DNA from: Flavobacterium sp. LHD-85
GTDB lineage: Bacteria > Bacteroidota > Bacteroidia > Flavobacteriales > Flavobacteriaceae
Assembly: GCF_030929595.1 (NCBI RefSeq)
Contig: NZ_JAVFVR010000010.1
Location: 62,001-126,000 of the forward strand
DNA: 64,000 nt
Direction of reading: 5' to 3'
This document shows, piece by piece, positions 1-9,937 of this stretch; position 1 is the first letter of the stretch, and every line of letters starts with the position of its first letter. A program made the translations under genes and the position numbers. The notes beneath the pieces were generated by a model. That model did not search any database and had not been told where the DNA came from. It was given only the letters and a program-made list of their open reading frames with translations.

Positions 1-1460
1 TGCGGAATTAAGGCAACAGCCACACCTGCAAGCAAAATACCAAAACCAGTTTCTTTAAGACCTGAGATAAAACTTGGGCCAGCAGCTAGACCAACAAGTC
101 CGATAAACGCTGCAAGACCAACATTGTCAAATATCCACAAGGCGGGTTCTGGAATTCTGCCAAAAACTGGAGTCCTCGAATGCAACCATCCAAAAATTAG
201 TCCCATAACCAACGCGCCCCCGCTTGTTGTTAATGTTACCGAAACTCCAAATAAAGTTACCGAAAGCAAACCTAAAAGTCCACCAAGGACAATACCCAGA
301 CCAACAAAAATAATATCTGTCTCTGGACTTAAACGATCCAGATAACCAATTTCTTTTGCCGCTTCTTCTAGTTTTGCAGGTCTACCTGAAAGATTCAAAA
401 TATCACCTCTATTTAAAACCGTCTTCGATTCAAGCGGTATCTCGTGATTTTCTCTGGTTATTTTATTTAGCATTAATCCGTGATAAAAACTGCTTTTTCG
501 AAGAGACTTTACTGTTATCCCATCAATTGCTTTATTGGTGATTGTAACATCTAAATGTGCTAACGGAAAATTCAACAATTCTTCATCCAAAACTTCTGGT
601 CCAATAGAAAAGAGACTGTCCAAGATGATTCCGTGCTGTGCCATAATAACCATTACATCATCTTTATGAATTATAGTATCGGGTTTTGGATCTAGCAATT
701 GATCTTTATGGCGTATCCTCTGAATGACAATGTTTTTGTTAGAAATTAATTTTTCAAAATCACTTATACTGATTCCAATCCATTTCTCATTGGTTATTCT
801 ATATGCCCGAATAATCCATCTCTGATAAGCGCTTTTCATTCCTGGACCATATTCAGTTTCGCCTGAAATTGTTTCAGCCAATTTATCGCTTTCTTTAACC
901 AAATCAATTCCAAGCAATTTTGGAGCAATTCCAGTCAGAAAAAAAACAAAAGATGCCGCTCCTACCAAATAAGTTACAGAATAGGCTACCGGAATATTAT
1001 TGATTAATCTAACTTTTTCTGCTTCAGCAAGATTTAAGTGACTAATTGCATCTGAAGCTGTACCAATTACAGTTGATTCAGAAAACGCCCCAGCTAATAA
1101 TCCAGCCGCCGTTCCTATATCATAACCTAAAAAAGTTGAAACAGAATATGCTACTAATAGACACGATAAACAAATTACCAAAGTGAGCAATAGTTGAGGA
1201 AATGCATTCTTTTTAAATCCTTGAAAAAATTGAGGCCCGACTTTATATCCTGTAGAAAACAGAAAAAAATCGAAGAAAATAGTTTTTACAATACCAGGAA
1301 TTTTAATGTCCAACTGGCCAATTAGCACTCCAGCAAATAAAGTTCCAAGTACTACACCAATTTTAAATGTACCTATTTTAATGCGTCCGATTAAAAACCC
1401 AAGAGCCAAGCATAAAAAAAGTGCCAATTCAGGATGTGCTCTAAGTATAGTTGTAACCAT
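1..1460 (-). CDS. AspT/YidE-family antiporter, C-terminus cut by window edge
   Basis: Inner-membrane transporter of the aspartate:alanine exchanger (AspT/YidE/YbjL) family. The frame is open from an ATG at 1458-1460 to the left edge, giving 486 residues without a stop. The layout is typical: an N-terminal block of hydrophobic helices (about residues 8-190), a cytoplasmic section with two TrkA-C/RCK_C-like parts (about 205-370), and a second hydrophobic block from about 375 that repeats the first. Family proteins are about 560 residues, so roughly 75 residues lie outside the window. The substrate cannot be read from sequence; Asp/Ala exchange is known for AspT, while many relatives are uncharacterised. 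It is divergent from the AraC-type gene to the right. Confidence 0.8.
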   Translation of the reverse strand, partial: MVTTILRAHPELALFLCLALGFLIGRIKIGTFKIGVVLGTLFAGVLIGQLDIKIPGIVKTIFFDFFLFSTGYKVGPQFFQGFKKNAFPQLLLTLVICLSCLLVAYSVSTFLGYDIGTAAGLLAGAFSESTVIGTASDAISHLNLAEAEKVRLINNIPVAYSVTYLVGAASFVFFLTGIAPKLLGIDLVKESDKLAETISGETEYGPGMKSAYQRWIIRAYRITNEKWIGISISDFEKLISNKNIVIQRIRHKDQLLDPKPDTIIHKDDVMVIMAQHGIILDSLFSIGPEVLDEELLNFPLAHLDVTITNKAIDGITVKSLRKSSFYHGLMLNKITRENHEIPLESKTVLNRGDILNLSGRPAKLEEAAKEIGYLDRLSPETDIIFVGLGIVLGGLLGLLSVTLFGVSVTLTTSGGALVMGLIFGWLHSRTPVFGRIPEPALWIFDNVGLAAFIGLVGLAAGPSFISGLKETGFGILLAGVAVALIP

Positions 1461-1697
1461 ATTACTTTTTTTATATAAATTTAAACAAAAAAAGCAATCA
1501 ACATACTATATTTCAATTATTTACAAACAATTAATTATAATCACATTATAGTAAACAGAAAAGTAATAGTGATAGAATTAAATCTAAATGGTTAATTTTG
1601 ATAGTGAGCTAATTTGGAATAAACATAAGATACAAACCATTTCTAGCATGAGAAACTCAAACGATTATTCTACAAAACCTTTGTTACACAGACAGAA
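1461..1697. other. divergent intergenic region
   Basis: AT-rich gap between the antiporter (leftward) and the AraC-type regulator (rightward). It must hold both promoters, but I see no clear TTG/TAnnTTTG pair and no strong hairpin. Confidence 0.4.
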
Positions 1698-2468
1698 ATG
1701 AACTTTCAAACCATAATACCAGATAAATCTATTTCGCTTTTTGTGAAAAATATTTGGGTATTTGAAAACGAAGGGAACGACACCACAACGAGTTTGCCAT
1801 TTTTTGCAGATGGTTTTCCTGGTTTAATGTTCCATCAGTCCGAAAATGGATTGACGGTGAAACCGCACGATAAAAAAATGCCAGAAATTTTTGTTTACGG
1901 ACAAACCATTAATCCAATTGTGCTAGAACTTTCAGGATCTTACTTTATTCTCGTTTTTCAGCTATATCCCTTTGTGCTGCAAACCTTCTTTGGCATTCTT
2001 CCACAAAGCATAAATGACAATTGCTATTATTTAGATAATGCAGAAAACAAAATTACGGCGCTTAACCTACAATTGATTTCTTGTAAAACTGTAAACGAAA
2101 AAATTGATGTTATTACCAATCTGCTTTTGCATTATTTTGAAACCAAAAAACAAAATCTCGACCTAGAAATACGTCAGGCAATTGCAGAAATTATAGATAC
2201 AAAAGGACAAGAACCTATTCGGGACATTGCTGAGAAGCAAAAAATCAATCTGCGGACTTTTGAACGAAGATTTTTAAAAGAAACAGGGCTTTCGCCCAAA
2301 CAGTTCGCAAAAATTATGCAATTTCAAGCTTCACTGGAACAATTATCCATAAAAAATTATACAAAATTGACTGACATAGTTTACGAAAATGGCTTTGCAG
2401 ACCAATCGCATTTCATTAAAGTATTTAAAGCATTTACAGGCAAAACACCAAAAAAATTCAAAAAATAG
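1698..2468 (+). CDS. AraC-family transcriptional regulator
   Basis: DNA-binding regulator of 256 residues. The N-terminal part (about 1-150) resembles the DUF6597-type sensor domain found in Bacteroidota AraC proteins. The C-terminus (about 160-256) is a double helix-turn-helix AraC domain, with LRTFERRFLKETGLSPKQF and FADQSHFIKVFKAFTGKTP as the two characteristic stretches. There is no membrane segment. The next two genes run the same way 77 bp downstream, so they are likely targets. The effector is unknown. Confidence 0.85.
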   Translation: MNFQTIIPDKSISLFVKNIWVFENEGNDTTTSLPFFADGFPGLMFHQSENGLTVKPHDKKMPEIFVYGQTINPIVLELSGSYFILVFQLYPFVLQTFFGILPQSINDNCYYLDNAENKITALNLQLISCKTVNEKIDVITNLLLHYFETKKQNLDLEIRQAIAEIIDTKGQEPIRDIAEKQKINLRTFERRFLKETGLSPKQFAKIMQFQASLEQLSIKNYTKLTDIVYENGFADQSHFIKVFKAFTGKTPKKFKK

Positions 2469-2545
2469 CGATACTGTCGTTTTTATTCTATTTTCTAAAA
2501 AGTACCTGTTGCAACTTTGTACTATTAACTTAAAAATGATATAAA

Positions 2546-3172
2546 ATGAAAATTATAATTTTTGGAGCAACAGGAACAGTAGGTCAAGAACTCGTAAAAC
2601 AGGCAATAGCAAAAGGCTACCAAGTTACAGCCTTTGTTCGCAATCCTGAAAAAGTGCAACAAGCAGGCAATACCAATTTAACACTTTACAAAGGAGACGT
2701 ATTGAATGCCAGCGAAGTAAAAGACGCATTGAAAAATCAAGATGCGGTCTTGTGTGCCCTTGGTGATGGAAGAACAGGAACAATAAGGGCTGCGGGAACC
2801 AAAACGATCATTGAAGCAATGGAAAATACTGGAATAAAAAGATTGATTTGCCAAACTACATTAGGAATGGGCGAAAGCTACGCAAACTTAAATTTTGTTT
2901 GGAAACATATCATGTTTGGAATGTTGCTAAAAAAAGCTTTTGCAGATCATAAATTACAGGAGCACTATATTTTAAGTAGTGATTTGGATTACTCTATTGT
3001 AAGACCAAGTGCTTTCACAGACGGAGATATTACTAACCAATTTAAAATTGGGTTTGACGGAAATCTAAAAGGGCTCAATTTGAAAATTTCCCGAGCAGAT
3101 GTTGCGAACTTTATGCTACAACAAGTTTTAGCAAAAGAGTATTTGAAAAAAGCGGTTAGCATCTCTAATTAA
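2546..3172 (+). CDS. NAD(P)-binding NmrA/SDR-like protein
   Basis: Cytoplasmic Rossmann-fold protein of 208 residues. The dinucleotide-binding motif GATGTVGQ lies at residues 7-14, and the protein has the short atypical SDR length of the NAD(P)H-binding (NmrA/YwnB-like) family. There is no standard YxxxK pair, so it may be a redox sensor or an isomerase/reductase rather than a classical dehydrogenase. Its stop overlaps the next start as TAATG, indicating translational coupling with the DUF1772 protein. Substrate is unknown. Confidence 0.8.
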   Translation: MKIIIFGATGTVGQELVKQAIAKGYQVTAFVRNPEKVQQAGNTNLTLYKGDVLNASEVKDALKNQDAVLCALGDGRTGTIRAAGTKTIIEAMENTGIKRLICQTTLGMGESYANLNFVWKHIMFGMLLKKAFADHKLQEHYILSSDLDYSIVRPSAFTDGDITNQFKIGFDGNLKGLNLKISRADVANFMLQQVLAKEYLKKAVSISN

Positions 3173-3663
3173 TGGCTATGAAACTGACTGATATCATACT
3201 TATTATTACGGCAACTTTTACTGCTTTAATGGCTGGTCTTTTCTTTTCCTACTCTATTTCTGTTATGCTAGGTTTAGGAAAATTGAACGATAAAGAATTT
3301 CTTAATGCAATGCAGCACATAAATAAAGAAATTCAAAATCCAATATTTTTCACCTGCTTTTTTGGTGCTTTAATAATGCTTATTATCACCTGTTTTTCAC
3401 GTTACAATCAAAGCTCATTTATATATTTGATTATGGCAATGTTGATGTATTTATTAGGTGTTTTTCTGGTAACGGTTTTTGTAAACGTTCCCTTAAACAA
3501 CAAATTAGAAGTTTTCGACATTTCAAGTTCGACAGAAATAATGGCAAAGCAAATGCGAAATGTATTTGAAAAACGTTGGAATTTTTGGAACAACATAAGA
3601 ACAGTTTCATCAATACTAAGTTTACTATTTGTAATTTTAGCCTGTATTCAAGAAAACAAATAA
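3172..3663 (+). CDS. DUF1772-type membrane protein
   Basis: Small integral membrane protein (163 residues) with four predicted helices near residues 7-30, 57-77, 83-108 and 142-160. Length and pattern match the DUF1772 family, some fungal and actinobacterial members of which are called anthrone oxygenase-like. Its ATG overlaps the stop of the preceding NmrA-like gene by one base. The pair, next to an AraC regulator, is a common small redox/stress cassette in soil bacteria. Function is unknown. Confidence 0.7.
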   Translation: MAMKLTDIILIITATFTALMAGLFFSYSISVMLGLGKLNDKEFLNAMQHINKEIQNPIFFTCFFGALIMLIITCFSRYNQSSFIYLIMAMLMYLLGVFLVTVFVNVPLNNKLEVFDISSSTEIMAKQMRNVFEKRWNFWNNIRTVSSILSLLFVILACIQENK

Positions 3664-3734
3664 ACAGAACTGCCACTAAAAACAGTAAGACTTTGTAAAA
3701 ACAAAAAATACGAAAATATTTTCCAAGCATAAAA

Positions 3735-3764
3735 AAAGCCTGAGACTATATAATCTCAGGCTTT
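3735..3764. terminator. bidirectional intrinsic terminator
   Basis: Perfect 11-bp stem, AAAGCCTGAGA (3735-3745) with TCTCAGGCTTT (3754-3764), and an 8-nt loop. It is flanked by A7 on the left and a T-rich stretch on the right, so it can serve the DUF1772 gene and possibly the converging GNAT gene. Confidence 0.8.
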
Positions 3765-3892
3765 CTTTATTCCATTTACCTCAATGAAACAGAACTCAGC
3801 TCAATATCTTAATACATACTATTACTTCAATTTTTATCCTACAAAGGCATCTGGACAAAATTAAAGTTTTAATAGTACCATCATAAATAAAA

Positions 3893-4393
3893 TTATAATC
3901 TCTCTATCCTAAAATAAGCAAGCTCCTCCTCGTTTCTTATCAGATTGCTTAATCGTTTAAATCCTACTTTCTGCAACACATTTTGCGATCCACTGTTCGC
4001 AAGATCAGTTATGGCTACAACTTCATTTGTCTTTGTATTTTCAAAACTATAATCAGTTAAAGCTCTACATACTTCTGTAGCAATACCTTTTCCCCAGTAT
4101 TCCCTACTAAGCACATATCCTATCTCTATCTGATCTGTATTGTGCACAAAAGTACGGGCAACACACATTCCTATAAAACCATTATCCACAGGGTCAAATA
4201 TCGCCCATCGGCTCAGATTTTTATTTTTATAATTTTCTAGGAGTTCGCTAAACATTTCGACATATCTATCAGGTGAAGTATCGGGAAGATATTGCGTTAC
4301 TTGATTATCTTTAAAAAGATCTAAGAATGTCTGTTTTTCCTCAGGCAAAAATTCGCGGATAATTATTTTGGGGCTTTGATAGATAATATGCAT
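3893..4393 (-). CDS. GNAT family N-acetyltransferase
   Basis: Cytoplasmic acetyltransferase of 166 residues. It begins IIREFLPEEKQTFLDLF, as in RimJ/RimL-type proteins. The acetyl-CoA-binding segment is IGYVLSREYWGKGIATEV (about residues 90-107), with the (R/Q)xxGxG/A pattern given by EYWGKGIA. The distal NVLQKVGFKRL (about 136-146) is the usual C-terminal motif. Acceptor is unknown. It is a monocistronic gene. Confidence 0.85.
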   Translation of the reverse strand: MHIIYQSPKIIIREFLPEEKQTFLDLFKDNQVTQYLPDTSPDRYVEMFSELLENYKNKNLSRWAIFDPVDNGFIGMCVARTFVHNTDQIEIGYVLSREYWGKGIATEVCRALTDYSFENTKTNEVVAITDLANSGSQNVLQKVGFKRLSNLIRNEEELAYFRIERL

Positions 4394-4528
4394 TTGGTAC
4401 TATTAATATAAATGAATTAAAATCTGTCTTCTAAAATTAGTAACAGAATTTTCGTTTTGTAAATATATCGAAATTTTCCAACCACAAAAAAGCATTCGCT
4501 GGTGCGAAATTTAAGTCTAATGAAAAAA

Positions 4529-5572
4529 TTACTTACAATTTTTCAAGAACAATTGTTTTCCCTCGGCTTGACCAAGTACAGAAATTTCTAGCCATACTTT
4601 ACAAGCATTCTCTTTATCTCCAGCTTCAAAATATATGGCTGCTTTATTATATAAAGCGTCTATATTTTTGGAATTAAATTTGTATGATTCTGAAAAATAT
4701 GCAATAGATTCTAAATATTTTTTCTCTTCATAAGCAATTAATCCTTTATTAAAGTAATCCGATGATTTTCTTATATCTTCCATTTTCACCCCATAAATTC
4801 TTTCAAATTCTGTTAAATCCGTAGTGAAAAATATTACCGAAATTCCCCAAAATGTTTTTGTAATTTCACTTTTTAGAACAAACGGAATTTCTATTGATTC
4901 ATAATCTTTAAAATCTTTTAAATTCCATTTGTCAAAAGAACCATCAATCACCTTTTTTACCAATCTTATCCTTGATGAATCCTTCTGTGTTGAAAATATA
5001 ATTTCTGTCTTTATCCTTTTCTTATCAGGATAAATCTTCAAGTTTCCAACTAGCTCAAAATTTGAATAATTATTTTTAAAAGCTTTGTTTAAATCTATTT
5101 CAATTGTACCATTTGTTTTTGGTGCGAATAATTTTGAAGCAACTATACTTTTCTCATTTTTATTCTCTTCTTTGAATTTTGAAATTATTACTTCTTGTCT
5201 AACAAAATAGGATCTTTTAAGTTTATCATCTGCTAGTCCATCAATTTTCTCACATAATACTAAAGAATCTTTCGTTACTTTTTCAATTACAAATCCAGAA
5301 TATTGGGATGTTTTCATAAAATTTTTAATAAATTTAAAATCCAAACAGCTCTCATTTACTTTATGAACTGGATTGGAATTGATACATAATTTTCCTTGAC
5401 TGATCCTAAATTCCATGTAACCTGAATCTTCTGTAAATCCGTCAGATAGATCACTACCATCTTTCATTTCTCCTTTATACTTTATCCAGTACCCTTCTAT
5501 TGCTGAAAGATGAATTTGTCCATAATTTATATTAAAAAAAAGAAAGCTTAATACAAGGAAAAGTTTTTTCAT
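4529..5572 (-). CDS. exported TPR-containing protein, function unknown
   Basis: 347 residues with a Sec signal peptide (MKKLFLVLSFLFFNINYGQ) and no other membrane segment, so periplasmic or outer-membrane associated. The C-terminal 75 residues contain tetratricopeptide-like helices (YFNKGLIAYEEKKYLESIAY, followed by a second unit with YNKAAIYFEAGDKENACKVW). The N-terminal 260 residues are beta-rich and I do not recognise them. It stands alone between the GNAT gene and the LytTR regulator. Confidence 0.65.
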   Translation of the reverse strand: MKKLFLVLSFLFFNINYGQIHLSAIEGYWIKYKGEMKDGSDLSDGFTEDSGYMEFRISQGKLCINSNPVHKVNESCLDFKFIKNFMKTSQYSGFVIEKVTKDSLVLCEKIDGLADDKLKRSYFVRQEVIISKFKEENKNEKSIVASKLFAPKTNGTIEIDLNKAFKNNYSNFELVGNLKIYPDKKRIKTEIIFSTQKDSSRIRLVKKVIDGSFDKWNLKDFKDYESIEIPFVLKSEITKTFWGISVIFFTTDLTEFERIYGVKMEDIRKSSDYFNKGLIAYEEKKYLESIAYFSESYKFNSKNIDALYNKAAIYFEAGDKENACKVWLEISVLGQAEGKQLFLKNCK

Positions 5573-5651
5573 TTAAATTTTATAGATAGTTTTTCTAAAG
5601 GATAAACATACTAAATTAATTGTTCAACTAAATTGATGCATAACAAATATG

Positions 5652-6347
5652 TTACACCAACCATTCACTAACCAATTTCCTATACGTCTCTCCTATTGGC
5701 AAAGCATTACCGCTTTTCATTACAATCTGATTTCCATCAATGACCTTAATTTTATCTTTTGGAATAATATACGAACGGTGAATTCTAATAAACTGATTCG
5801 GAAGCTTCTCCAAAATATCTTTCATATTTTCTAAAGCCATGATTTTTTCATCATTGGTATGAATGCGAATATAATCTCTTAATCCTTCGATATATAAAAT
5901 ATCATTTAAAGCAATTTTATAGTGCTTTCGGTCAGCTTTTACAAATAGATAATCGTTATCTGCTTTTTCAGCAACCTGAAAAGTTTCCTGCCAGCGAATA
6001 AACTTTTCTACACTTTGATAAAAACGGTTAAATGTAATAGGCTTTAATAAATAATCAATCACATGAAACTGAAAAGCTTCAAGCGCATACTGCGGATAAG
6101 CCGACGTAATGATAAAATTATATTTCTGATTGAACATCTGCATCAATTCGATTCCTGTTAATTGAGGCATCTGGATATCAATAAAAATCAAATCAACCGA
6201 TTCTGTATTTAAAACTTCAATTGCTTTAAAAACATCACTGTCTGCATACAGAACATTTAACCGTGAAATTTTAGAAGCATAATCGGCAATAAGTTTTACC
6301 GCAAAAGGTTCGTCATCTAGAATAATGCAGTTTATTTTTTTATTCAT
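5652..6347 (-). CDS. LytTR-family response regulator
   Basis: 231 residues. Receiver domain at 1-120, with the acidic pair DD at 11-12 and phospho-acceptor Asp57 in IFIDIQMP. LytTR DNA-binding domain from about 130 to the end (LFVKADRKHYKIALNDI, FIRIHRSYIIPKDKIKVID). Its start overlaps the stop of the upstream kinase gene by 4 bases (ATGA), so the two form an operon and a cognate pair. Likely targets include the divergent TonB-type receptor gene, by position only. Confidence 0.9.
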   Translation of the reverse strand: MNKKINCIILDDEPFAVKLIADYASKISRLNVLYADSDVFKAIEVLNTESVDLIFIDIQMPQLTGIELMQMFNQKYNFIITSAYPQYALEAFQFHVIDYLLKPITFNRFYQSVEKFIRWQETFQVAEKADNDYLFVKADRKHYKIALNDILYIEGLRDYIRIHTNDEKIMALENMKDILEKLPNQFIRIHRSYIIPKDKIKVIDGNQIVMKSGNALPIGETYRKLVSEWLV

Positions 6348-7399
6348 TTTAAATCTATTTCAAGTTCGGCTGTAAAATGGTTTTCTTCTTTTGTTATTTT
6401 AAATTGCTGTTTTTCTGGATAATGAATCTGCAAACGCTTTTGTAAATTATCCTGTCCAATTCCGCCCAAACTATCTTTTTTCTGCGTTCCGATTTTATTC
6501 TTCACTTTAAAAATCAATTTTTCAGAGGTGACTTTCAACTGAATTTCTATAGGCTCTGAATCTGAAACTTCTCCATGTTTTAAAGCATTTTCTACCAAAG
6601 GCGACAAAATGTATGGCGGAATTTCTTCGAACTCATTTTTAATTTCAAGATTAAAATCAACTCTAACATTGTCCTGATGTCTCAATTGTTCGAGTTCAAT
6701 ATACGCTTTTATATAATCAACTTCGTCTGAAAGTTTGATCTTTTCTTTCTGCGATTCGTAAGTTGTAAAACGCATAATCTGACTCAATTTATCAATTGCT
6801 ACCAACGACTTATCTGATTGAAAATAAACCATTGAGTAAATATTATTTAAAGTATTAAATACAAAGTGTGGATTGATCTGCGCTTTCAAGAATTTGATCT
6901 CCGTATTCTTATTTTCTTCTAGAATAAGCTTATTGTATTCCAAAAGTCGAATCGAATAAATCACAAACCAAAGAAAGGAACTCAAAATAATACTCATACT
7001 GCTATACTGAAGATTATCAAGCATATAATTGATAAAATCAGTTGTAGTATAATTTACGCGATCAAATAAAATTTTGGTTATAACCTGCTCAATTATCCAT
7101 CTTAAAAAAGTAAAAACCAAATAAGAAATAAAAGCTCCTGCTAAAAGTTTTTTCCAACTAAAAGATTTGAAAACTTGTTTCATTACAATCAGATAATGAA
7201 AATAAAAAGTAAGTATAAAAACGATAAAATAAGTCCAAATGAATAAATCGGGAACAAAAAAAGATTTTGTCCCTATCGGATTTTTTACGAAAGTAAAATA
7301 TGAAATTAAAAGCCAATAAATAATATGAATTAGACATTCGAGCCTTTTGGTAATGGTTCCTTTATACATTCGGTATATTTTTAAAACAAAGATATACAT
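6344..7399 (-). CDS. LytS-type sensor histidine kinase
   Basis: 351-residue membrane kinase. Four hydrophobic helices fill about residues 22-160, with almost no extracytoplasmic domain. The His_kinase domain follows: phospho-acceptor His near residue 178 in KAQINPHFVFNTLNNIYS, then an ATPase with N-box PLVENALKHG and a G-box SLGGIGQDNLQKRL. An internal Met at residue 11 (MYKGTITKRLE) is the likelier true start, because the first ten residues look unlike family N-termini. It partners with the LytTR regulator through the 4-base overlap. Confidence 0.9.
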   Translation of the reverse strand: MYIFVLKIYRMYKGTITKRLECLIHIIYWLLISYFTFVKNPIGTKSFFVPDLFIWTYFIVFILTFYFHYLIVMKQVFKSFSWKKLLAGAFISYLVFTFLRWIIEQVITKILFDRVNYTTTDFINYMLDNLQYSSMSIILSSFLWFVIYSIRLLEYNKLILEENKNTEIKFLKAQINPHFVFNTLNNIYSMVYFQSDKSLVAIDKLSQIMRFTTYESQKEKIKLSDEVDYIKAYIELEQLRHQDNVRVDFNLEIKNEFEEIPPYILSPLVENALKHGEVSDSEPIEIQLKVTSEKLIFKVKNKIGTQKKDSLGGIGQDNLQKRLQIHYPEKQQFKITKEENHFTAELEIDLK

Positions 7400-7510
7400 T
7401 CAGTAAAAAGCATTTTAACGGGTTTGCAGATTAATTGAAGGGGTTTGTCGATAAAAGTGGTTTTTAGTTTTTAATTCGAACAGTTTTGCTCCGTAATTAA
7501 ATTCAAAACC

Positions 7511-9898
7511 ATGAACAGAATCATTTTAGTATCAGTCTTATTTCTATTTCAAATTAACGTATTCGCGCAACAATTTTCAGTAAAAGGAAAAATCATCAAT
7601 CAGAATAAAACACCGCTGGAATTTGCAACGGCATCTTTATTAAAAGGAGACAAAACTTTATACCTACAAGCTTCAACTGATAGTTTAGGTAACTTTATTT
7701 TAAATCCTGAAAAAGGGAATTATAGATTAATTATAGAACAATTTGGAACCGAATTCAGTACCAAAGAAATAATCGTAAATCAAGATCTTGATTTAGGAAT
7801 AATCGAGGTGAAAGAAATGGTGCAATTAGACGGAGTAACGATAAAATCAAGAAAAAAACTGGTAGAACAAAAAGTAGATCGATTGGTTTTTAATGTCGAA
7901 AATTCTGTTGTTGCAACTGGCGGAACAGCTTTGGACGCTTTAAAATCGACACCCACAGTTAGAGTTCAAAACGAAACAATTTCAATTGTTGGAAAGGGAG
8001 AAGTTTTGGTTATGATTGATGATCGTTTGAATAAAATGACACAAGAAGATTTGGTTGCATTTCTAAGATCAATTCCTGCTGATAATATTAAAAGCATTGA
8101 AGTAATTACAACGCCTCCGGCAAAATATGAGGCAGAAGGAAATAGCGGTTTAATCAATATTAAATTGAAAACTGCTAAAGCAAATTCTTGGACTGCGAAT
8201 CTTGGAAGCACTTATGTGCAAAGAAGCTATGCAAGCGGAAACATAAACGGATTATTTATCTACAATTATAATAAATTGTCGCTTCAGGCTTCCATTAATA
8301 AAGGAACAGATCAATTTCGAACGACTTCTGATAACCGAATTTATTATCCAAATGAACTTTGGAAACAAGATATTGCAACTAAATCGAAAACCCATTTACT
8401 GAGCCTTGGTTTTGGTGCCGATTATAAACTGAATGAAAAATGGACTTCTGGAATAAAATATTTAGGAAGTTTTAATGATAGAAATTCAGCAAACAATCCG
8501 TTGACGACTCGTTATGCAATTTCTGGCGAGATCAATTCTTATATTTTGTCTGATGTAAATACGCAGAACAAACCTCAAATGAATTCTATAAATTGGAATA
8601 ATGCTTTTACATTAAATAATGAAGGCAAAAACATAACAGTCGATTTAGATTATTTCAACTATCAAAAAGACGATTCTCGTGTGTTTTCGGGAAATGAAAT
8701 GGACAATCGAAAAGAAAACATTTCTGGAACTTATTTCGCAGCAATCAATTCTAACTTAAACCAATTGAAAAATTATTCGGCAAAAATTGATGTTTCTCTT
8801 CCTTATTCTTGGGCGAATATTAGCTTTGGCGGAAAAGGATTTTATACGAATACTAAAAATAATCTAACAGTTTTTGACAACGAAACTGGAACTCCAATTC
8901 TGAACGCCAATTATTCTAATATATTCACCTACAAAGAATACAACGAGGCAATCTATTTTTCTGCAAACAAAAAATTAAGCGAAAAATGGGAAACGCAAAT
9001 AGGTTTAAGAACCGAAGCTACACAAACAGAAGGCTATTCTGAAAATCTAAATCAAAACAATAAAAACAATTATATTAAATTGTTTCCGACGTTTTATGTA
9101 ACGTATAATGCAAATGATAACAATTCATATTCTTTAAACTACAGCCGAAGAATCCGCAGACCCGATTTTGAATATTTAAATCCATTTGTTATAAGAACTA
9201 GTCCGTTCTATTATTCTGAAGGAAATCCGTTTTTGAAGCCTTCTATAATTGACAATTTTGAGTTTTCTTATATCAGAAATCAGAAATGGGTAAATACTAT
9301 TTATTTCTCACAAGTATCTGATTTCGGACAAGAATTAGCGATTATCAATCCTGAAACCAATATCACGAAAAGTACACCAATCAATTATGCAGATACTTAT
9401 CAAATTGGACTTTCGACGTATTACAATTTCAATAAATATGCTTGGTGGAACAGCTTTATGGGATTCAATTTAAACTATCAAAATGTAAAATCGAAAACCA
9501 ATTTAATTGCGTCTGTAGATGGTTATAACGGTTATATTTACAGCAATAACGATTTTACAGTAAATCAATCTAAAACTCTTTTTATGGGTTTAAATTATGG
9601 TTTGCAATTGCCTGGACGCTATCAGGTTTTCAATATTTCGACTTTGAATATTTTGGATGTTTCGGTGAAATTTCTAGCTTTAAAAAAGAATCTTTCTATT
9701 ACTTTAACTGGCGAAGATGTATTGAATGCACAAAAACCTTTAATTTCTTATTATTCAAACGGAATTAAAAATACTATGAAAAACTATGGCGATTCAAGAG
9801 CTTTTAGAATTGCTTTGAGTTATAAATTCGGAAACCAAAATGTGAAATCTAAGGATAGAAACTTTGGAAATGAAGAGGAAAGAAATAGAGCGAATTAA
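7511..9898 (+). CDS. outer-membrane TonB-type beta-barrel receptor
   Basis: 795 residues. A signal peptide ends at about residue 19 (INVFAQ). Then come a CarboxypepD_reg-like domain (about 22-100), a plug-like domain (about 110-210, with VMIDDRLNKM and SIEVITTPPAKYEAEG) and a long beta-barrel of the outer-membrane beta-barrel family (PF14905 type). It is divergent from the LytTR kinase/regulator operon, which may control it. Cargo cannot be predicted. No SusD partner is present, which argues against a glycan or peptide SusCD system. Confidence 0.85.
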   Translation: MNRIILVSVLFLFQINVFAQQFSVKGKIINQNKTPLEFATASLLKGDKTLYLQASTDSLGNFILNPEKGNYRLIIEQFGTEFSTKEIIVNQDLDLGIIEVKEMVQLDGVTIKSRKKLVEQKVDRLVFNVENSVVATGGTALDALKSTPTVRVQNETISIVGKGEVLVMIDDRLNKMTQEDLVAFLRSIPADNIKSIEVITTPPAKYEAEGNSGLINIKLKTAKANSWTANLGSTYVQRSYASGNINGLFIYNYNKLSLQASINKGTDQFRTTSDNRIYYPNELWKQDIATKSKTHLLSLGFGADYKLNEKWTSGIKYLGSFNDRNSANNPLTTRYAISGEINSYILSDVNTQNKPQMNSINWNNAFTLNNEGKNITVDLDYFNYQKDDSRVFSGNEMDNRKENISGTYFAAINSNLNQLKNYSAKIDVSLPYSWANISFGGKGFYTNTKNNLTVFDNETGTPILNANYSNIFTYKEYNEAIYFSANKKLSEKWETQIGLRTEATQTEGYSENLNQNNKNNYIKLFPTFYVTYNANDNNSYSLNYSRRIRRPDFEYLNPFVIRTSPFYYSEGNPFLKPSIIDNFEFSYIRNQKWVNTIYFSQVSDFGQELAIINPETNITKSTPINYADTYQIGLSTYYNFNKYAWWNSFMGFNLNYQNVKSKTNLIASVDGYNGYIYSNNDFTVNQSKTLFMGLNYGLQLPGRYQVFNISTLNILDVSVKFLALKKNLSITLTGEDVLNAQKPLISYYSNGIKNTMKNYGDSRAFRIALSYKFGNQNVKSKDRNFGNEEERNRAN

Positions 9899-9907
9899 GA
9901 AATAAAA

Positions 9908-9937
9908 AAAGCTTTACAATTACGATTGTAGAGCTTT
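9908..9937. terminator. terminator overlapping the end of a minus-strand gene
   Basis: Stem AAAGCTTTACAAT (9908-9920) with ATTGTAGAGCTTT (9925-9937), one mismatch, preceded by an A tract. It follows the plus-strand receptor stop. It also covers the stop codon and last codons of the converging gene at 9920-10285, so one hairpin appears to serve both. Confidence 0.7.

Noticed and set aside
3431..3730. 99-codon minus-strand open frame inside the DUF1772 gene
   Set aside because: It lies entirely opposite or beyond a well-supported gene and has low-complexity hydrophobic composition; read as a shadow frame.
7445..7488. Promoter of the TonB-type receptor (TTG and CAGTTTTG)
   Set aside because: The -7-like box has one mismatch and the nearest TTG is 33 bp away, outside the normal spacing.
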